Positions 56,245 to 64,000 of a DNA stretch of 64,000 bases are shown here, piece by piece. Each line of letters begins with the position of its first letter. The first letter of the stretch is position 1. The translations under genes were made by a program, and so were the position numbers. Under the pieces are notes generated by a model. That model worked only from the letters and a program-made list of their open reading frames with translations, did not search any database and was not told the origin of the DNA. This DNA is from Ursus arctos (taxonomy: Eukaryota > Chordata > Mammalia > Carnivora > Ursidae), in contig NW_026622930.1 in NCBI RefSeq assembly GCF_023065955.2, positions 16,407,449 to 16,471,448 on the forward strand. The letters are read 5' to 3'.

Positions 56245-59200
56245 TCTTCACTGTTGTTATTTTTGTAGGAGTGAGTGTCCTTCAGGTACAGAATAGGTTG
56301 CTACTAAGTCTTCCTAAAGGAATAGAAAAGCACCCAAAGAATACTATACCTTGGTATGAAATTCAACTGTTTACTCGTTTTCCGCATATGCAAAAATATT
56401 TTTAGAAAGTCTTATTTTATTTGTAGATTAACCCAATCCTGGCCTTTACCTAATGAAATTCGGAAAAGGGAGCAATCATTTTTGGTTAAAACGAGACTTC
56501 ACTCAGTTCTAAGTCTGAAATCACCATTAGGAAAAATTTTCTCTCTCTCTTTTTTTTTTCCTGACAAATTCTAATGGGACATTTAATAATTGAGTATATT
56601 TACGTTAGAAAATGAAGTATATATTTCCTTCTCTTGCAGAAAAGAACAAACGGAAACATATGCACAGAGTCAACACATTGTCATCAGTTCTAGTTAATCC
56701 CTTCACTGGAGTTTCTTTTAAATTTAAGCTTATGTACATAACGTCCAGCTGCTAGTTAAAATAGGTCTCCTTCAGTCAGATGTTTATAAGCAGAAGTTTA
56801 GCGGGCTGTCCACAACTCAACGCCCAGAAACTTGACTTGAGCATGCAGTGGGCTGTTCCTGTTTGTGGCATATTTATAGTATTGATTGAAGAAGTTTATG
56901 GCTTTGACACAGTCATGTATTGAGAATGAGTGGATTACATTTTTAAATGAGAATTATGGTTATATCCTGATATATACGAATGTTGAAGAATAGCAGTTTC
57001 TGTTAGACTTGAATTTTTTTATACAAGGGTCAGGGACAACTTTCAACCAGTAGAGCTAAGAGAATACTTCTGCTACAATCTGAAGTGCCTTCAGTACATC
57101 TCACAATATTCCCGAGGTAAATTGTACCCCTCTTGTTTCAGTGCCCTCTGTCTCTGCACCCATTCAAAGTATTGGCTGCAAGTACCCACTCTTCACTGTG
57201 CGTGGAAAGCTATGTATCTCTCCAGTATCTGCAAAACTCCAACATTATCTGGGCAGTTACTAAACTGAATCTGTCTTAACTCTATATTTGTAGCTCAAAA
57301 AAAAATTTTAGCTGCTCTAGGCTATACGTGGGATTAATATTTGCAAATGTAGGGAAGGAATCAGATTTGTGTAAATCTTTTCTTGTGGGAAGTTTCATTC
57401 CTTGTTTAGACTACTTTTTGTGAAAATAGATCTCTAATTTTTGTACAAATATGAATGACATGATGAACCCCAAGCAACACCATTAAATATCCCCAGGACA
57501 CCAAAGGATCTTACACTCTCATCATGGTGTGGGGGTGTTGTGGGCGTTTGTGTTTGTGTCACACTAGTATGCAAGTGTTGCACAGCCTGGAATTGTTCTA
57601 TTTCACGTGTTAATCATAAATTCTCAACTGGCTCATCCACCCACAGAATTCAGTCGTAATGCTTTTGAGATGTCTACATCTGGAGTAAGATATATTATCT
57701 TACGTAGTTTAGGAACTGATTGTGAAGATGTTTTGCACAGAGGGATGCCCACAATCATTTGATGATTGGGGAATATCCCAAAAAGTTTCCTATAAAGATA
57801 TAAGTGAAAAAACATCACTCATCCAGCAGATTATTTTCAACATCAGTCACATTACTCTGTATTTAAAGTTTGTATGATGAGCGATGCATTTGATAAATGT
57901 TCCTTTGATTGGGTAAATAAATATTAAGTGAGAAGCCATAATCCCAACTCAATGGCATGTACAACCCAGAGATAACACCATGTACCTCGCTTCTAAAGAG
58001 AGTCGATTCCTCTTCCTGTTTCTTCAGTAGACTATCCAGGAATTTTCTCAAGCCTTGCCTTTGATAAACCTCTCGTGTCAAACTCTGGATGGCTAGAATT
58101 ACCTTCTTGTAGGCTGATTCCCAATCATGTGGTCTTATTTCATTATAATTATCATTATAGCCCTGGCTGGAGGGTTCTGCTTAGTTTTCCAGAGTTACAA
58201 TTCCCTCTTGACTATGATTAAACTGTCTTTGGATTCATGGGCCTGGAAAATTTGAACAGTCCAATTTAATGAAAAACAATTTTCATAGCCATCTGGCAAT
58301 GGTCTGAATATTTCTAGAAGTTAACTTTTTGCATATTAAACTTTGAAAAGAAATAATTAAATCAGCTTTCATAATAGCCCACGTGGAGAGAGTCTGCTCT
58401 GTACGTTCCCACCAGCCCACTGATTTGTGTATCTATTGTACTTTCTCAGTACTTTTGCAGAGAAACAGATCATTTATATAAATTATAATCGATGGGGGTC
58501 TGAGTGCTGAGCATTTTGAAATAGCCTCTTGGGTAAGTTAGATAGTTAGAGACTAAGAAATTAATCTTATCTCCTTGGATTCTTTCATCAAGGCAAGATT
58601 TAAATCAATTAATTATAATTTAGGAAATTTTCAAAGCTAAAAAGCTTTCGGAGTGAAAATTGTGTTTGGGTAATTATGAAGAAAGTTCTTCCTACTTAAA
58701 AAGATAGCCTCACAAAATGCCATTTTCCAGGTCCTTTAAGTTGTTTATAAACTTTTCATTTTGCCTTTATTTTCTATCTCAAGAACAATGCCAAAATTGT
58801 GAAAAGAATTAACCATTTATTGATTATAGCATTTGAGCTTTCTAGGAGTAATAACTCAGAGTTTCTCAGAGACGAAGTAGACAATTTTGAATCCTTCAAA
58901 CCTGAATACAGTCTGTAAAACTACTAAATAACATTTATGCTTGCCTGGAGAAATTTGAAACAAAACAAAACAAAACACCTTCACTGAGCTTAAAATGAGT
59001 CTTATTTAATTCCTGGTGGAATTAATTACAGAGCTAGTAAATTGTGTCCCCTTATATATTTAGTTGGGCCTTCCATGAAAAGTCAAGACAAATACCTTGA
59101 TCCTTATCCCTGCTATTCCTTCTGCCATTTTTGATGTAAGATTGTGAGTCACACCCCATATATGGTACTCCCTTTCTATACATGTAAATGGATAACAATA

Positions 59201-60203
59201 TGAGGAAAAATTTGTGGGGCAAGTAATATAATGAATGGTTAAGTCAAAGTATTGATGCGGATCCTTTGCACATAATGCTTTGAACACCATTCCGTGGATT
59301 TAAAGGCACGGAAGATTCTTCATTCAAAATTTTTAGGGCTTATGTAAACAAAAAGAAATCACTTGCTTTATCACCCAACTCTTAATAACTTTGGTGGAAA
59401 TGAATGCATTCTTTGAAGGCCACGTTTATTTTATCACTGTTCAAAAGGCCTAAAGTCAGAGGTATTTGCAAAGCTAAACATTCACAGGTAGCCAATATCC
59501 ACAATAATGATGCTGATAAATCTAAATCATAAGGTACATTTGGAATCTTAATTTAAAGTAATACTAACAAAATATGTGATTGAGCTGACAAAACATTTGC
59601 TGTTTAAGTAAGTAATTAAGCTGATGCAATCAACCAAAAACTGTTTAAAGAGTTGATTGCCTTTCACAAGAGAAAGAAATCTACAGTTTTATACTATTTT
59701 ATAATATTCTGTAGGAACTTTTTTTTTTTCCTTTGGCTTTGGCTGATACCACGCTAGTAATTCTTGAGAAGTAAAATAAGGCCTTATTCTGTCCCTGCTG
59801 TTTATCACTTTCCTGAAATCATAATCCTCTCTATGTCACCATAATCATCTCCACAGGAATTAATTGTGATGTCACAGAAGATTATGACATGAAGTGGGAA
59901 GCAAGCGGCAGGATGCTGAGCTCTATTAAGAGCAAAAATCTCTTTCTTATAAAAATATATGTGGTACACATATCATGCATTTGTTTAAGAATAAGATCAA
60001 ATTAAATAAGAGCACATAAATACCTAAGATGGATAGGCTTCCTTACTCTGAATTTTTCAGACAAATTTGAGGGTCAAATTTAATGATTCATTAAAGTCAA
60101 AAATTCTTTTGGCGATTATATCAGAAGTATAATTATACTCTTTCCATCCTATTATTAACTGGTATGTATCAATATTTAATTGTATAACAAATGGCACATC
60201 CCT
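56245..60203. other. Unique non-coding DNA, about 4 kb without recognised repeats
   Basis: No gene, SINE, LINE or LTR recognised. A (CAAAA)n run is at 58958-58976. Frames on either strand are under 80 codons with no resemblance to known proteins. Confidence 0.45.
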
Positions 60204-60378
60204 AGTGGTTTTCAACCTTAGCTGCAAGTTAGAATCTCTGGGAAGCTTGAAAAACTCCTGGTACCCTTACTCCACCCCAGAGCATCTGACTGAATTGGCC
60301 TGGGATGAGGTCTGCACATCAGGAATTTTCCAAAGCTCCCAGGTGGTTTTCAGGGGCTGCAAGGGTTGAAGACCAGCA
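60204..60378 (+). mobile_element. MER5A (hAT-Charlie non-autonomous DNA transposon)
   Basis: TAGTGGTTTTCAACCTTAGC, TGCAAGTTAGAATCTCTGGG, TACTCCACCCCAGAGCATCT, GACTGAATTGGCCTGGGATG, TCTGCACATCAGGAATTTTC and CCCAGGTGGTTTTCAGGGGC, ending GGGTTGAAGACCA. Almost full length, with the inverted ends visible (GTGGTTTTCAACC / GGGTTGAAGACCA). No 8-bp duplication was made out. Confidence 0.95.
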
Positions 60379-60379
60379 T

Positions 60380-62035
60380 TCTGTCTCACTGTGCTTGCAG
60401 CAGGAAATTGTCGTGGGAAACATTTATTTCATCTGTCATGGACTCCTCAGATAGAATTTTCAGAGAGAACCCTATTTTCCGAGTGTGCTTTTGTCATCTG
60501 AGCATATCTCCAGATCGTATCTCTGAATTTAATTAAAAAAGGCACATCATTTTATGGAAAATTTAGTGTGAGAAGGTGTTGATGTGTGATCTTGGGACAT
60601 GAGAGGAAAAGCCTGCTAATTACCCGGGAGTAGTGGCAGAGCAGCAAAACAATATGTCGTGATACTTCAGGGAAGAGAAGGCTTTCCCCAAGGGTGGCTT
60701 TCAGCCCCAAACTGCAGCATTGCGTGGGCTTGCTTATGAACACGTGTGGCACACTCACCAGGAACTTCCAAAAATATGTGGGATGCAGGAGGTTTGAGAG
60801 GACAGTTATGAGGTAAGAGGTTCACCCTTTCAGATATTATGCTTGAGTTAATCATCTTCAGTGTCTACCATATAGAAGGTGTTTGAAAATATGGGAAACT
60901 CAAAGGAGTATAAGAATATTTCCAATGCCATCCCTCAATTACAAGGAAACACAAGAAACAAGTTGCCACTCCACCAGAAAGCACATCTAGATGCATAATA
61001 GGTGAGCCATTGAGGGCCACAGATAAGCTACGGAGGTCACTGTATGAATGAGAAAAGTTCTCTCCACGGGGATCTGTAGCTTCCCAGACACAGGGCCTGT
61101 GGTTTGAAGTCCAAGTCACATCCTAGGCGAGGTGACTACACAGTACACGACAGTTTGAGCTCTAGGTGCAGACCTGGCAGTTAAATGATCTCACAGCTCT
61201 TAACAGGGGAAGAGAGAGACTTTTCAATCCCTTTGAAATTCTGCCCAAGTTTACTCCACTATCCCGATGTATGCAGAGTGGGGATCTTCAGAAAGCCCAC
61301 TCTGGAAGGTGTATGATTCTGGATCGGCTAACCTGGTCACTCTCCCTTGGAGCCATATTTCTTGCTGATTGTTTGAGATGCAACCAACAGGAACTGAGTT
61401 CGGCTACTTATGGAGACATGGATTTATTTTATAATGGATAGAGATCAAGCCCATCTTATCACTGAATGCTAAAATCAGAATTAAATACATTTATTTTTCT
61501 AAGTGTACCAGTGGAGGCTTTGGGTTATTTTTTAAGCTAATTTAAAATGAAGCAGTTCATCAGGGCATATATATGTATATTGTAGATCACTGAATTGTTC
61601 TGCACAAAAATTTCAATGACTTCTGAATTTCTGGGCACCCATCAAGACCAAAGATAGGAGTTGAGGCAGAAATGAGAAGATGAGGACAACAAAATACAAG
61701 AGGCAAAGCATCCAGGAGGGGAAGGCTGGTAAAACATGCCTAAGCAGGAATGGATGAGGATTTTAAAAGCTGGAATATTTTAAATTATATGGGTACATGT
61801 TGCTGTAATGTACTCAACATAACTCCATTATTATCCTCAAAATAGGATGCCAAGTAGATTGCAAGTAGTTATCTTTGTAAATCATGTTTTAGGGAAATCA
61901 AACTAAACCAAAGAAAAGGTCTTCGATTTTTGAACCCTTGCAAGACAGAGAAATGAGCTAGTTAAAAAGTTAAGGAAAAGGAGATTGAGAAATCAACAAC
62001 AGTATGAAATTGGAGTTGGCTGTGGCTACAGTGCA
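60380..62035. other. Unique non-coding DNA
   Basis: No gene or clear repeat. Plus and minus frames near 60552-61441 lack domains. Confidence 0.45.
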
Positions 62036-62039
62036 CCCC

Positions 62040-62155
62040 GTAGGGTTGTCTTCTGAGTAAGACAATAAACTCAGGTAAAGCCCTTGACACAACACTTTGC
62101 ATATAAAAAGCTTGCAATAAATGATAGCTATTATCACCATTATTATTTTATTAGT
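62040..62155 (+). mobile_element. MIR, 3' half
   Basis: AGACAATAAACTCAGGTAAA, GCCCTTGACACAACACTTTG, CATATAAAAAGCTTGCAATA, AATGATAGCTATTATCACCA, TTATTATTTTATTA is the plus-strand MIR end. Confidence 0.82.
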
Positions 62156-62329
62156 CTTAGAGCCCCTAGATATTGATGGCTATAAATAATCTCCCACATT
62201 ATGGAGATTCCTTGGAAGGAATGTGATATTTTCATTTAGATCATCAAAGAGGACTGAACCTCCATTTTGATCTCCATCAGTCCTCTATGATTAAGTTCTT
62301 CATTTCAGCTTCTTCTTTTAACTCAGGAA

Positions 62330-62640
62330 AAAGACCCTGTGGGCAAAGCATCCCATGATAGGAACCAATACTCTCCCTTCCAGCAATAAAAAATGCCCAG
62401 AGGACAGCAAGACTCCATGTGATTGATTTTTCATGGCATTGATCAACCTGACTTTTACTGCCCACTTGCAAGTACCCACTGACCTCTGTCCCACAGTTTT
62501 CTTATTTAAACCTATAGGTATTTTCAGCATTTTGAGACGTGAGTCCACCGTCTTCCCAGTTGTTGGCCTCACTGAAATAAATGTCTTTCTCATTTCACCA
62601 CCACTCATCTGGCTGCCTTTGGATTTTGTCAGTGGCAAAT
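62330..62640 (+). mobile_element. ERV LTR, probably class I
   Basis: TTCTTATTTAAACCTATAGG (TATA-like), GACGTGAGTCCACCGTCTTC, then AATAAA at 62576-62581 and GTCTTTCTCATTTCACCACC, the layout of an LTR R-U5. Following sequence (GGATTTTGTCAGTGGCAAAT) could hold the LTR edge and a remnant primer-binding site. The left end is not fixed. Confidence 0.55.
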
Positions 62641-62764
62641 GGCCAAACCTGGTCTGTTTGGGACCCCCAAAGCCAGGTGCTCTTGCACCCTTGGGCCCTG
62701 GTTACAATAACAGTAATTTATGGTGTGGTCTGATATTCTGGAATATCGTGGCTTAATTGGAAGT

Positions 62765-63565
62765 ATATTTAGTATCTCAGAGTGTTTGACTGATTCCAAA
62801 AGTATTTCAAAAGAAGGTCCTATAGAGTTGTTTTGCTCAGACATTACTTACCTCTATTAGCCAAGAGAAATAAAGTTTGATTTCCCTTGAGTCATGTCAT
62901 GCTTGATAGTAACAAAACAAACCGTACAGAAGAAACAGTATAGAAATCTAGATTTCTGAACATACCTATATTTTCCAATTTCAATGTTTTTGCTTACAAG
63001 GAATGAAAAAGACGAGTGAAGAAAAGATCTGAAGGTATGGATGGGGGTGGGTCCATGATGCTAATTTGTTCTCCTGGGGACATATCCCTGGTAGGGTGCG
63101 CATTCCTCTCTGCACTTTCTGTAGATTCCTTTTATTAAACAAGTTTTTTAAAGCCTACTTTTTTGATATATTAAAACAATAAGGATAAATCTACATTTAC
63201 TACAAAGATAAATTGCCCCTAAATCTAATGTAGAGAAATGCATTTTTGCTTTCCTAATAACACTAGAAAAAGAGCTAGTGATCAGATTTCCTATTAGTGA
63301 AAATAAGCACTTTAATAAACTGCTCGGTATCTCCCAGGTACTGTAAATGGCAGCTGCTATTAGACCTGGTCTCAGTAATGTAACAGATAGCCATATAAAC
63401 CCACATACCTAATGGAGCATAAATTAAACACAGTCTTTGGATGGCTTTACCATGTAAATGCAGCTTTTTGAAAAATGTTTAAATTTTTTTGTTTAATGGT
63501 CTTGCCAGTTTTCTACAATGGAGGATAGTAAACTTCATCCCTTCTGACCTTTATAAGTTACTCTA
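62765..63565. other. Unique non-coding DNA
   Basis: No gene or clear repeat. Confidence 0.45.
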
Positions 63566-64000
63566 TGATGGGGTTCAGGACAGGCCCCCCAAAATACGCC
63601 AGTTTGGCATCTTGATCATTTTGAATTAAAATTACATAAGAAATAGGCTATGCAAGAAGGACACTCTCGCCACTGTTTGTTCCCCGAAAGCAGGAAATAA
63701 ATCTCCTGCGTAAAAGAAGGTACCCTCCCTGTACCAGGAGGGAAGGACATATCCTTATCATCCAAGGCTGACAAGTCTGTATAAACAAACCTTGTTACTT
63801 CTTTATTAATTTACTACCCCAAGCCCAAACTTCTTTCTTTGTCTTGTTAATTCTTCACAGATCTATTATTCCTTTGTTTAAAAGCACCTGCTTTGGTCAC
63901 TTCTTGAAGCCTCATATTTCTATGAGTTTCCATATGTACAAATTAAATTTGTTTTTCTTCCGTTACTCTGTCTTATGTCACTTTAATTATTAGGCGGGCC
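63566..64000 (+). mobile_element. ERV LTR, cut by the window edge
   Basis: Begins TGATGGGGTTCAGGACAGGC and continues CCCCCAAAATACGCCAGTTT, GGCATCTTGATCATTTTGAA, TACCAGGAGGGAAGGACATA, CAAGGCTGACAAGTCTGTAT, ATTAAA at 63942-63947 and TTACTCTGTCTTATGTCACT, ending in TTAATTATTAGGCGGGCC. The order matches a common mammalian class I LTR. Whether it is solo or the 5' LTR of a longer element cannot be seen. Confidence 0.75.

Noticed and set aside
62433..62756. 107-codon plus frame as a possible gene
   Set aside because: Lies across an LTR R-U5 region and its flank; no viral or cellular domain recognised.

Overview
This window reads as nuclear DNA from a carnivoran mammal, most likely an arctoid (bear, seal or mustelid side). 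The basis is at least twelve tRNA-Lys-derived CanSINE copies (a head like GGCGCCTGGGTGGC, a CT-rich middle and an AATAAATAAAATCTT tail), plus L1 3' ends of the carnivore type. Family and lineage names come from memory of consensus sequences, because no database search was possible. The DNA is AT-rich. I find no supportable protein-coding exon, functional tRNA or rRNA gene, or CpG island, so I read it as a gene desert or deep intron.

Layout. 1-6.4 kb is mostly unique AT-rich DNA with old L1 tails. 6.4-28.7 kb is insertion-rich. It holds all twelve CanSINEs, a 517-bp solo LTR with a 6-bp target duplication (7.9-8.4 kb), a 374-bp solo LTR with a 5-bp duplication (13.2-13.6 kb), a MaLR LTR (17.6-18.0 kb), an old L1 split by a full-length RPS3A processed pseudogene (20.3-21.9 kb), and a second old L1 holding two nested SINEs (23.1-26.05 kb). 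29.2-30.6 kb holds a carnivore L1 with a twin-priming inversion and target duplications.

30.6-64 kb has no CanSINE that I can see. It consists of ancient MIR and L2 relics, old L1M 3' ends, several LTRs, a MER5A, a three-copy tandem repeat (39.6-40.0 kb), a long polypurine tract (44.85-45.01 kb) and one short young L1 (46.08-46.30 kb). An LTR runs off the right edge.

No genes work together here. What the window records is insertion history: ancient MIR/L2/MER5, then old L1M and ERVL/MaLR, then the RPS3A retrocopy, and last CanSINEs, carnivore L1 and solo LTRs. I did not find an undescribed biological system. The best observations are structural: the twin-primed L1, the two exactly bounded solo LTRs, the RPS3A insertion with its duplications, the tandem triplication, the young inverted SINE pair, and the abrupt loss of SINEs after 28.7 kb.
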